Both the position numbers and the translations under genes were made by a program. A stretch of 64,000 nucleotides of DNA, taken from Nocardia goodfellowii (GTDB lineage: Bacteria > Actinomycetota > Actinomycetes > Mycobacteriales > Mycobacteriaceae). Shown piece after piece: positions 18,877 to 26,920 of this stretch; within the stretch, counting starts at the first letter, position 1; each line of letters starts with the position of its first letter. Under the pieces are notes generated by a model. The model ran no database searches. It saw only the letters and a list, made by a program, of their open reading frames with translations, and had not been told where the DNA came from. The stretch covers positions 248,001-312,000 of the forward strand of contig NZ_JAGGMR010000001.1 of NCBI RefSeq assembly GCF_017875645.1. Direction: 5' to 3'.

Positions 18877-20103
18877 GTGAAGTTCGGGGGCAGGATGCGG
18901 GTCCGAAGACGCGTGCTGGCATTGTTCGCGATGGCGTCGGTCGCGGGAGTGGGGTGCTCGTCGGCGACCATCGCCGGTAATCCGCAGCCCGGAATGACGC
19001 CGGTTGATCTCGCGGTGCTGAAGACCGGGGCATATTCGCCCGAACCGAGTGCGTATGACGCCGACATCGACAGCCCTGGCGACTTGCGGTCCATCGAGGC
19101 CCGCCGGTTGCTCAATTACGTAGTGCATTCGCATGAAATAGATCCAGAGATCGACGAACTCGGCGACGTCGAACTGTTCTACGACGGTGAGTCGATGACC
19201 ACGTCGGAAACCTTCCCGGAGAAGTACCGGCCCGCCGCTGTCGACAACAAGCTGATAGCGGGCGCCTACGTTTCACGGATCAATGGCAATCTGCGGAGCC
19301 GCAAGAAGCTGATCGTCGCCGTACTTCGATTCCCGACCGAAGCAGCGAGTCGGAAGGCGGTCATAGAGTTCGACCAGATCGCCAACGTGGATCCCGGTCG
19401 GCACCCGATTCCCGTCGAGGGCCACCCGGAGGCCAAGAGCTCCTCGGCCGACGACATCACCACAATCGCTTTCGCATCGCACGGCCCCTACGTGGTGGTC
19501 GTCAATGCCGGTGTCCCGCAGGCGAATCAAAGCGCTCTGTCCAGCCTGGTCGCCCGGACGCTGACCCTGCAAACCGCTCGATTGGATCAGCAGAAGGCCA
19601 TACCGCTGGATGACATCCTGGACCTCCCGTTCGACCCGGACAGCATCATGCGGCGAGCACTTCCCAAGGCGCCGGACTATCGCGATCCATTCGTCAGCGA
19701 TCGCGATTTCGGCCCGTACGAGCCCGCTGGGGCGTTGCACTTCGAACGTAACCCCGCCGAGGTCAAGAAGGCTTTCGACGAGGGCGGTGTGGATCTGGTC
19801 GGTCGTCGTGGTGGGATCGTCTACCGCGCAAGGGATCTGGCAGGGGCCTTTCGGGTCCAGACTGCGCTGGTCAAAACCTCGCGGGAGGACGAGGAGATCA
19901 GCGCGCCCCCAGGTCTGCCCGACGCTCGATGCGTGAAACTCGATGCGACCGACCCGGTCAGAAGTTTCAATGAACTATGCGCGGTGGTTTATGGACGGTA
20001 TGTCGCGGTCGTCATTTCCGCATCGACCATGACCGGCTTGCGTAGTCCGAACCTGTCACCGCGGGCAGCGGCGCAATACGCGATCCTGGCCAAGAGCGAA
20101 TGA
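18877..20103 (+). CDS. DUF7373-type lipoprotein 4
   Basis: 408 residues from a GTG preceded by GGAGGGGG; lipobox AGVGC. The mature N-terminus PGMTPVDLAVLKTGAYSPEP and the IMRRALP and YGRYVAVV segments identify it as the paralogue of member 2. The final AAQYAILAKSE is almost identical to member 2. Its stop overlaps the ATG of member 5, repeating the junction seen between members 2 and 3, evidence that a two-gene unit was duplicated. Confidence 0.8.
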   Translation: MKFGGRMRVRRRVLALFAMASVAGVGCSSATIAGNPQPGMTPVDLAVLKTGAYSPEPSAYDADIDSPGDLRSIEARRLLNYVVHSHEIDPEIDELGDVELFYDGESMTTSETFPEKYRPAAVDNKLIAGAYVSRINGNLRSRKKLIVAVLRFPTEAASRKAVIEFDQIANVDPGRHPIPVEGHPEAKSSSADDITTIAFASHGPYVVVVNAGVPQANQSALSSLVARTLTLQTARLDQQKAIPLDDILDLPFDPDSIMRRALPKAPDYRDPFVSDRDFGPYEPAGALHFERNPAEVKKAFDEGGVDLVGRRGGIVYRARDLAGAFRVQTALVKTSREDEEISAPPGLPDARCVKLDATDPVRSFNELCAVVYGRYVAVVISASTMTGLRSPNLSPRAAAQYAILAKSE

Positions 20104-21302
20104 GACCGGTGATGCGACCCCGATATGCGCTGTGCGCCGCGATCGCCGTCGTTCTCGCTGCGTCGACTTCGTGCGGCAGTGACGATCAGCCGGGCGCACC
20201 GGCAGTAGACACAGCGGCACTGGATTCCGGCAACTATCCAGTGGTCCCGCGGGACGTCGAGACAATCCGCACGTCCGAAACCGGAGCGCTGCTCGAGGCA
20301 GTGCGTATCGGAGCCGTCACTCCGCTGCCCTTGCAAATCGACGGCAAGTTCTCGTTCCAGACCCTCGTCAGTCCCGAACGACGGCTCAGCGCCGACTCGC
20401 CGCCGATCATCACTTCACTGACCGAAGCGGACTTCCGTGAAGTGGCGCAGGGTTTCATCGCCGGTTGGGACACGAATGGCAAACGGCGTAGTCAGCCGAA
20501 TCTCGGTAGCGCGGTCGAACTGGATATCCTGCGCTTCCACGAGCCGGCACAGGCCTTGGCCGCGGCTCATGCGCTAGCGGAACGACAATCTACGAAATTG
20601 CCCGGCCAGCAGATTCAGATTCCCGACTTCCCACTGGCGAAGGCGAAATATTCAGAGAGCAAGAAGTATCTCGACACTTGGCTGACACACAACGCGCTGG
20701 TCTTGCACGTGCACATCGAAGATCCCGTCAGCGAGCCGGTGGACGTCACCTCGCTCATCGACTTCACCCGCAGAGCGCTCGCCAAGAAAATCGAGATGCT
20801 GAACAGCTACTCGCCGACGCCCGCGGACCAGCTCCAAGCATTGCCGATCGATACGGACGGTCTCCTGAGCCGAACACTTCCCGTCGAACCTGGTCAGCAG
20901 CGCAACGGCAAGGACTACTCCGTAGTCATGCCACAACAGGCGGCAATGCATTTCGAAACCGGCCCCGCACAGGTGTGGGCCGCCTTGGCGGATGCCGGCG
21001 TCGACCTCGTCGCCTTCTCCAATGCTCGGGTGTACCGGGCACGGGATGCCAAAAGTGCGACCCGTTTGGCGGCGGCCTTGATCGCCAAGGACGCCGACGG
21101 CTGGCAAGCGATCGACAGCCCACCGAATCTGCCTACCGCCAAGTGCTTCGACACCAAGGACAAGAAACTCAACTCCGGTCGGTATCCCCCGGCTTGCTTT
21201 CTCACCTACGACAGGTACGTGGCCAGAGTAACCGCGAAGAACACCCAGGAACTGCACCAGAAAGCTGCCGCCCAATACAAGCTGCTGGCCTACAGACCAT
21301 AG
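20100..21302 (+). CDS. DUF7373-type lipoprotein 5
   Basis: 400 residues; lipobox STSC. The ATG at 20100 overlaps the previous stop; a second ATG four codons on (20112) is possible. The mature start ALDSGNYPVVPRDVE and TSETGALLEAVRIG match member 3. The protein ends in a conserved Cys, a YDRYVARV strand and AAQYKLLAYRP. The DNA of members 4 and 5 looks slightly less GC-rich and less codon-optimised than 2 and 3 by eye, but I did not measure this. Confidence 0.8.
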   Translation: MRPVMRPRYALCAAIAVVLAASTSCGSDDQPGAPAVDTAALDSGNYPVVPRDVETIRTSETGALLEAVRIGAVTPLPLQIDGKFSFQTLVSPERRLSADSPPIITSLTEADFREVAQGFIAGWDTNGKRRSQPNLGSAVELDILRFHEPAQALAAAHALAERQSTKLPGQQIQIPDFPLAKAKYSESKKYLDTWLTHNALVLHVHIEDPVSEPVDVTSLIDFTRRALAKKIEMLNSYSPTPADQLQALPIDTDGLLSRTLPVEPGQQRNGKDYSVVMPQQAAMHFETGPAQVWAALADAGVDLVAFSNARVYRARDAKSATRLAAALIAKDADGWQAIDSPPNLPTAKCFDTKDKKLNSGRYPPACFLTYDRYVARVTAKNTQELHQKAAAQYKLLAYRP

Positions 21303-21311
21303 GAGTGGCCG

Positions 21312-22541
21312 ATGAAACTCGTCCCTCGATCGGCACCGACGCGCGCCGCGTCAGCGATGCTCGCGGCCGCGGCGCTGACGGCGGCAATCGCCGGCTGCGG
21401 CGCGGAAATTTCCGGAACCGCCACCCGCATCCAACCCGACCTCGCGAAGCTCGACGTAGGTAACTACCTGACCAAGCCCCGTCAACTCGGAAATGCCAAG
21501 AACGAAAGGCAGGCTCGTTCGCGCGAAGCGCAGCGCCTCGCCGATTTCGTGGCCCTGCCATATGAGGCCGACCCCACTTACGTCGAGGACGCGTGGCCAC
21601 TCCGATCACATATCGTGCTGAACCGTAAGACCCTCGGAAATTTGGTCATCAACGACACATTCGACGATGTCGCGAAGGATTTGGTGGCCGGCTGGGTGAA
21701 TGCGTGGTCGACAGGCGGGGCGGATACAGACAAGCGCAGGACCGCGAACATCTCCGTGCTGATGTTCCCGGACGCGAAGACCGCCCAGGAGGTCGGTCCC
21801 GTGCTGGAGCACGACGACTTCACCTACAACCCGGACAATCAACCGGTTGCGATCACCAAACATCCCGACACGTACGCACATTGGCGTCCTGGCATTTCGT
21901 CCATCGGCTCGTGGACCGTGCACGACAGGTATGTCGTTTTCATCAAGGTCGTCGACGACACCGCCGCGCCTGATCTTCCGGCACTCGTCGGACACGTCGA
22001 ACGGCTGCTCGACGTGCAGATTCCGCTGCTCAAAGAATTTCAGCCGACACCGGCCGCGGACCTCCTCCGAATTCCACTTGATCCGCTCGGTGTGGTGGGT
22101 CGCACACTACCGAGCAACCCGGAGTCACCGAATCGACCCGAACCGGACAGCTATTACTCCGGCCGAGGAGCTATGACGCTGTTCTTGAACGCCGATTCCA
22201 CGACCTTGCCGAAGTTGACCGGTGCCGAGTTCGAGGCCGTCTCCTTCGGCGACGCGGTGGTTTTCCGCAGCCGGACCGCCCGCGGCGCGGGCGTGCTGTG
22301 GGACGAATGGAAGTTGTCGAAAAATCTCGAAGTGGACGAAAAGCTGGTCGATCCGCCCACGGGCCTCGCCGACAATGCGGAGTGCAGGGCCGAGTATGTG
22401 GGCACCGGCGAAGACCAACGCCTGATCGGGCACCTGTGCATGCTGCGGGTCGATCGATATATCGTCCAGGCGCGCAGCAAACAGCTTCCGGACCTTCATC
22501 AGAAGATCTCCGCGCAATACGCCCTGCTCACCACCGACTGA
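21312..22541 (+). CDS. DUF7373-type lipoprotein 6
   Basis: 409 residues; lipobox IAGC. It starts nine bases after member 5 with AGGAG before the ATG. The mature N-terminus LAKLDVGNYLTKPRQLG, the HWRPGISSIGSW segment (compare HWRPGVANVGAF in member 1) and the C-terminal cysteine pair and AAQ/SAQYALL motif place it nearest to member 1. It closes the array, which thus reads 1-(2-3)-(4-5)-6 with the two ends more alike to each other than to the middle. Function unknown. Confidence 0.8.
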   Translation: MKLVPRSAPTRAASAMLAAAALTAAIAGCGAEISGTATRIQPDLAKLDVGNYLTKPRQLGNAKNERQARSREAQRLADFVALPYEADPTYVEDAWPLRSHIVLNRKTLGNLVINDTFDDVAKDLVAGWVNAWSTGGADTDKRRTANISVLMFPDAKTAQEVGPVLEHDDFTYNPDNQPVAITKHPDTYAHWRPGISSIGSWTVHDRYVVFIKVVDDTAAPDLPALVGHVERLLDVQIPLLKEFQPTPAADLLRIPLDPLGVVGRTLPSNPESPNRPEPDSYYSGRGAMTLFLNADSTTLPKLTGAEFEAVSFGDAVVFRSRTARGAGVLWDEWKLSKNLEVDEKLVDPPTGLADNAECRAEYVGTGEDQRLIGHLCMLRVDRYIVQARSKQLPDLHQKISAQYALLTTD

Positions 22542-22652
22542 GGGACAAGCCGGTTCGCCGACTTCCGCTGGGAGTCGTATCCAGAGCAGCGGCTTGCTAG
22601 ATTTTTCCGGAACGGTCGGGTTCGGCGGTTCGACATCGTTTAGGAGGACCGA

Positions 22653-24278
22653 ATGGCGTTGCGGCCCGGCGCGATCGTGGGTGGGTACCGGGTAATTCAG
22701 CAGCTCGGTAGTGGCGGCATGGGCACGGTGTACCTGGCGCAGAATCCGATCCTGCCACGCCGCGACGCGCTCAAAGTCCTCAGTTCCGAGTTGTCCGAGG
22801 ACCCCGAATTTCGCGCTCGCTTCGAGCGCGAAGCCAATCTGGCCGCGGGGCTGGATCATCCGAATATCGTCGCGGTGTACAACCGTGGTGAGGAGGACGG
22901 CCAGCTCTGGATCGCGATGCAGTACATCGAAGGCACCGACGCCGCCGAAGAGGCGAAGAAGGGCCCCGCTGTCATGACGCCCCAGCGGGCGCTGCGCATT
23001 GTCTCCGAGGTGGGCAAGGGACTGGATTACGCCCATCGGCGCGGGCTGCTGCATCGCGACGTGAAGCCGGCCAACTTCCTGCTCTCAGCTCCGGAGGAGG
23101 GTGATGAGGAGCGTGTTCTGCTAACGGATTTCGGCGTCGCCAAATCCGCGGAAGACGGGCAGGATCTCACCCGGACCGGCAACTTCATGGCGACGGTGGC
23201 CTACGCGCCGCCAGAACAACTGATCGGTACCAGTCTCGATCCACGGGCCGATATCTATAGCCTGGGCTGCGCCTTCTACCGGCTTGTGACCGGGCAGAAC
23301 CCGTACCCGTCGACGATGCCCGCGGTAGTCATGATGGGTCATCTGCACGAGCCGGCCCCGAAAATCAGCGCGGCGCGTCCCGATCTCCCTCACGCACTCG
23401 ATGCCGTGATCGAGAAGGCCATGGCCAAGAATCCGGCAGACCGGTACAGCACCTGCCGCGAGTTCATCCACGACGCGCAGGCCGCGCTGTTCGGAACAGC
23501 CGCGCAGCTGCGGATGCCCGGCTTCGCGACGGACCCGCGGACCGCGCTGCCGACTCAGTCGAACGATCCGTACACCCCCGCCGGCGGGTACCGGGCCGAA
23601 CCGCATACTCCGCTGCCCCCGCACAACTCGATTCCGCACACCGGCCATGCGTACCCCATGGCCGCGGCCCCACCGGCTCAGTCGGAGCAGACCGACCAGG
23701 CGTTGGTGACCACGGCCCGCAATGGACATTCCGGCCACCCCTCCCGTGCGCGAAAGTATCTGTGGCCGGCCATCATCGGGCTAGTGGCCGCTCTGGTCAT
23801 CGCGACCGGCACCTTCTTCTTGACCAGATCCGATGACCCGGCCTCCGGAGGGGGAACAGCACAGGTGCGGGCGGAGCACCCGGCATTCGACGGCAAGACG
23901 GTCACCGCGCTCAACTTCGGCAACGCCACACTTTCCGCGGTATTGAATCCGAGCTCGCAATCGAAATTCCTGCAGGACATCGGCTTCAAGTACAGCACGA
24001 AATATAAAGCCGTCGGGGACGAGAAGTCGCCACGCCAGCTCTCGGTGAACGCGTCTTCGGCGGAGATCGATTCCGAGGTGGTCATCGTCTTCCGGACGGA
24101 CAAAGACGCCGGTAACGGCGGCTTCCGCGGACTGCCGAGCGGGGTGGCCAACAGCTCGGCGAAGATCGTCATTGTCGACGACCTCTCGACCGTACAGGCA
24201 TTTCAGGTCTGGACCGACCAGTCGACCGACGTGCTGATCGAAAAGTTGGTGCCGGTCATCGCCAAAGTTGTGAAGTAG
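22653..24278 (+). CDS. Transmembrane serine/threonine protein kinase
   Basis: 541 residues. The kinase domain fills residues 10-280: glycine loop LGSGGMGTVYLA, lysine in DALKVL, catalytic HRDVKPANF, DFGVAKS and the activation-loop end VAYAPPEQ, the Hanks-type pattern of bacterial Pkn kinases. A Pro-rich juxtamembrane stretch follows, one membrane helix (about 372-392, IIGLVAALVIATGTFF) and an extracellular domain of about 150 residues without PASTA repeats, whose fold I do not recognise. TAGGAGG precedes the ATG. With FHA proteins at 9425-12085 and 13668-14930, it may phosphorylate neighbours as PknF does for Rv1747. Confidence 0.92.
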   Translation: MALRPGAIVGGYRVIQQLGSGGMGTVYLAQNPILPRRDALKVLSSELSEDPEFRARFEREANLAAGLDHPNIVAVYNRGEEDGQLWIAMQYIEGTDAAEEAKKGPAVMTPQRALRIVSEVGKGLDYAHRRGLLHRDVKPANFLLSAPEEGDEERVLLTDFGVAKSAEDGQDLTRTGNFMATVAYAPPEQLIGTSLDPRADIYSLGCAFYRLVTGQNPYPSTMPAVVMMGHLHEPAPKISAARPDLPHALDAVIEKAMAKNPADRYSTCREFIHDAQAALFGTAAQLRMPGFATDPRTALPTQSNDPYTPAGGYRAEPHTPLPPHNSIPHTGHAYPMAAAPPAQSEQTDQALVTTARNGHSGHPSRARKYLWPAIIGLVAALVIATGTFFLTRSDDPASGGGTAQVRAEHPAFDGKTVTALNFGNATLSAVLNPSSQSKFLQDIGFKYSTKYKAVGDEKSPRQLSVNASSAEIDSEVVIVFRTDKDAGNGGFRGLPSGVANSSAKIVIVDDLSTVQAFQVWTDQSTDVLIEKLVPVIAKVVK

Positions 24279-24697
24279 GACTCCCGCACCGAACCCGATG
24301 CCCGCACCGCCGGGCGTGGCCGCTCCTTGCCTCGGTGACCTGGGGATTGCTGTCATTGCGACCGACAATCGCTGTAGCGCGAGGAGATCGCATTCGGTAG
24401 GGTGATGCCCAGCCAGCCCACTCGCGGACAAGTTGTAGCGAGCAGGGGGAAGGAGGGGATCACGCGCTGGCTGGCGACCGATGCGACGGCACCGCGGTCG
24501 AGATGTTTGGGGGGATGTCATCTAGACCCCCGTCCTCGGTGTAGCTGGTCGACTTCGCGCCGGGCCACGACCCGCGACAACTCCACCAAATTTCTTGGAA
24601 CTGGATGGAACCGTTCGGGCCTAGGACGCGTCAAACAATATGAAACCGGTCAACTGACACCTCGGACGTTGACAGTGAGCAGGAGGAGGAAGCCCGC
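24279..24697. other. Intergenic region upstream of the esx pair
   Basis: About 420 bases with no convincing gene. It holds an ECF-type promoter candidate (24607-24632) and ends with a strong AGGAGGAGG ribosome site for the first esx gene. Long leaders before esx genes are common. Confidence 0.5.
24607..24632 (+). promoter_or_regulatory. Candidate ECF-sigma-type promoter for the esx genes
   Basis: GGAAC at 24607-24611 and CGTC at 24629-24632 are separated by 17 bases, the spacing of actinobacterial ECF promoters. A second GGAAC lies ten bases further upstream. It lies about 65 bases before the esx start. These short motifs are common in GC-rich DNA, so this is tentative. Confidence 0.3.
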
Positions 24698-25030
24698 ATG
24701 GGTAACCAGCAATTCGTTGCAACTACTGAAGAGATCAATGCGAAGGCGAAAGAGTTCCAGGAGCAGCACGATCGCTTGATGGCCTCGATCCGCACGCTCA
24801 AGAGCGACGAGGACAACGTCACCAACGGCGCCAACTGGCAGGGCGCTGCGCGCGACGCCTTCAACGCGTTCATGGAGCGGTACTACGTGCAGGCCGACAA
24901 GATGAACGACAAGCTCATGGAGACCGCGGACAAGCTCTTCAAGATGAGCAACTCGTTCGACGAAAACGTCAACGATCACGCCGCGAAGGTCCAGGCGCAG
25001 ATGTCCAGCCTCGATCTGCCCGCGCTCTGA
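24698..25030 (+). CDS. WXG100-family Esx protein
   Basis: 110 residues, mostly predicted helical, with the hairpin turn NWQGAARDAF (a W-x-G motif) near residue 47, as in EsxA/EsxB-type secreted proteins that form antiparallel four-helix dimers. The C-terminal tail after residue 85 has no YxxxD/E secretion motif; the only such match (YVQAD, near residue 67) sits in the second helix. It probably pairs with the next gene product. Position in an ESX-4-like locus suggests kinship to EsxU/EsxT, but the sequence does not let me say which. Confidence 0.85.
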   Translation: MGNQQFVATTEEINAKAKEFQEQHDRLMASIRTLKSDEDNVTNGANWQGAARDAFNAFMERYYVQADKMNDKLMETADKLFKMSNSFDENVNDHAAKVQAQMSSLDLPAL

Positions 25031-25064
25031 TCTCAGACTTATTCTCACTCACTAGGAGCTAAAC

Positions 25065-25352
25065 ATGAGCAAGCCTATCTCCGCTAATTTCGAGGGTGTC
25101 GAAGCCGGCGCACAGCAGATCGTCAAGCGCGCCGAGACCATCGGACAGGAACTGCAGGATTTCCACGCGAAGGTCGATGCGTTCTTCCAGACCCAGGGTG
25201 GTGCGGCGAAGGAAGCCGCTCAGCAGTTCCAGGCCACCTGGAACCAGCACGTCCAGCAGCTGCAGGACACCCTGCGGGGTGCCGGTACCCTGGTCAGCAG
25301 CGGTAACTCGGAGCTGCAGAGCACCGACCAGGCCATGGCGAACCTTTTCTGA
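25065..25352 (+). CDS. Esx-like protein lacking the WXG motif
   Basis: 95 residues, helical, 34 bases downstream of the first esx gene with its own AGGAG site. Length, helix-turn-helix layout and pairing mark it as a WXG100-superfamily member, but the turn reads TQGGAAKEA with no tryptophan; the sole Trp is later, in ATWNQH. No C-terminal YxxxD/E is present. It is the likely dimer partner of the preceding protein. A strong terminator follows. Confidence 0.8.
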   Translation: MSKPISANFEGVEAGAQQIVKRAETIGQELQDFHAKVDAFFQTQGGAAKEAAQQFQATWNQHVQQLQDTLRGAGTLVSSGNSELQSTDQAMANLF

Positions 25353-25369
25353 CATCCGCTCAGAACTAT

Positions 25370-25399
25370 TCAGGCCCCCAGCATTCGCTGGGGGCCTGA
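25370..25399. terminator. Terminator between the esx pair and the convergent secretion operon
   Basis: Perfect 13-base arms TCAGGCCCCCAGC and GCTGGGGGCCTGA with loop ATTC, followed by ATTATTTG on the plus strand. It lies between two converging genes, so it can stop transcripts from both sides. Confidence 0.85.
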
Positions 25400-25426
25400 A
25401 TTATTTGCCGACTCTGCGGACTCGGT

Positions 25427-26920
25427 CTACTGCTCCGGCATGACGTGCACCGACCCCGCGAACTTCTCGCACGTTTCCTTCAATTCATCCCACCCGTCGG
25501 CGGTGTACTGGCACCCGATATTGACCTGAATCCCATACTCCACCAACACATACCAGCGGACGGTGGATCCGTCGCTGGGCTTTTCGGTGTAGCCCAGACC
25601 CGAGCGCCCGCCGAACACGTAGTCGCGTTTCAGCTCGGAGAGGCTGGGTTTGGTTTTCATCTGGTTTTCCAGGTCGGCCGCGATCTGCTGGTAGCCGGCG
25701 CCGGGGGCGATCTTGCGCTGAGTGACGACGAGGCGCTGTTTGGTGCCGTCGAAGGGGGTCAGTTCGACACGGTTGCCGTCGGCGGAGGGTTTGATCGTCC
25801 ACAGGTCGGGGCCGACGAAGGTGATGCTGCCGAATTTTTCCTGGCCTTCGGGGCCGGGGGGTGCGGGCTTGTCGGACGGGCCCGGCTTGCCCGAGGGGCC
25901 GGGTGGCGGGGCAGCGCTGGTGGCGGCTACGGCGGAGGTTGTCGCCGAGGCGGCGGTGGCGCCGGGTGGGTCGTCGGAGCCGCCCAGCAGCACGACGGCG
26001 GTAACGGCCGCGATGACGAGCACGAGAACCGCTGCGGCAGAGCCGAATATCAGGGCGGTCCGGCGGCGGGCCGGGGCCTGCTGGGCGGCGGCGCGTTCGC
26101 GCAGCGGCTGCATCCATTCGTTGGACGGCATGACCTGGCTGGCCGCGGGTTCCGGCCGGCGTTCCGGCTCGACCTGCTGCGGGCCGCGCACCAAATCCAC
26201 TCCCGAGATCGGCCGCAGATCCACTTCGGGTCCGCAGGTCTGCCGCACCACGGATTCGATCAAATCCAGTTTGGCACGATCCGAAACACCGAGGACTTGG
26301 ACGAGATCCGCGGGGCGACCGTCGAGTAGGCGACCCAGCAGGGCTCCCAGGCGGTCGACGGCGTTGGGTTCGACGCCGGTGCCGGCGAGAGTCAGTTCCG
26401 GTTCGAACTCGGTGGATTCGATGTGGACGCCCTCGTGGCTGCGCACCACGGTGGTCGCGGTGGTGGAGACCATGCCGAATTCGACGACCACGGTGCGGCG
26501 GCTGCGGACGGTGCCCTCATCGGCGGAGACGGCGCGAAACGCCATGTCCTCGAAGACGACATCGTGGGTGAAGCGGCGCACGGCGTCGTCGAGCATGCCG
26601 CGGCGGGCCGAGCCCCACTCGGTCGGGCAGACGACGGTCACCCGCGCGCAGGGCACCGCTACGCCGAGGTTGTCGAAAATCGTGCCCACGACGGCGGTCA
26701 GCGCTTCGCCGACCGACGGCACTCGCGGCAGCAGGGCGATGCGATCCGCCGGGACGAACTGCACCGCGGAGGAGACCTGGGTGGGCGGCGCCAGCGGCTC
26801 GCCGATCACCAGATTTCCGTTGCTGCCCAGCACAACCGAAGGCGGCACATTCCAGTGTGTGGTCGGACCGACCGCCCAGATGCGAGTGTCGGTCACGACC
26901 AGTTCGACATGCGACATCAC
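25427..26920 (-). CDS. Type VII secretion-associated protein, Rv3446c family
   Basis: 497 residues: an N-terminal degenerate actin/Hsp70-like domain (about 1-240), a linker, one membrane helix (TALIFGSAAAVLVLVIAAVT near 290), a Pro/Ser/Ala spacer and a C-terminal extracytoplasmic domain (about 365-497) with two cysteines. This is the layout of the Rv3446c protein encoded next to eccC4 in M. tuberculosis. The GTG at 26920 overlaps the eccC stop codon, and an ATG follows immediately, so translation is coupled to eccC. The exact role in secretion is not known. Confidence 0.85.
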   Translation of the reverse strand: MMSHVELVVTDTRIWAVGPTTHWNVPPSVVLGSNGNLVIGEPLAPPTQVSSAVQFVPADRIALLPRVPSVGEALTAVVGTIFDNLGVAVPCARVTVVCPTEWGSARRGMLDDAVRRFTHDVVFEDMAFRAVSADEGTVRSRRTVVVEFGMVSTTATTVVRSHEGVHIESTEFEPELTLAGTGVEPNAVDRLGALLGRLLDGRPADLVQVLGVSDRAKLDLIESVVRQTCGPEVDLRPISGVDLVRGPQQVEPERRPEPAASQVMPSNEWMQPLRERAAAQQAPARRRTALIFGSAAAVLVLVIAAVTAVVLLGGSDDPPGATAASATTSAVAATSAAPPPGPSGKPGPSDKPAPPGPEGQEKFGSITFVGPDLWTIKPSADGNRVELTPFDGTKQRLVVTQRKIAPGAGYQQIAADLENQMKTKPSLSELKRDYVFGGRSGLGYTEKPSDGSTVRWYVLVEYGIQVNIGCQYTADGWDELKETCEKFAGSVHVMPEQ

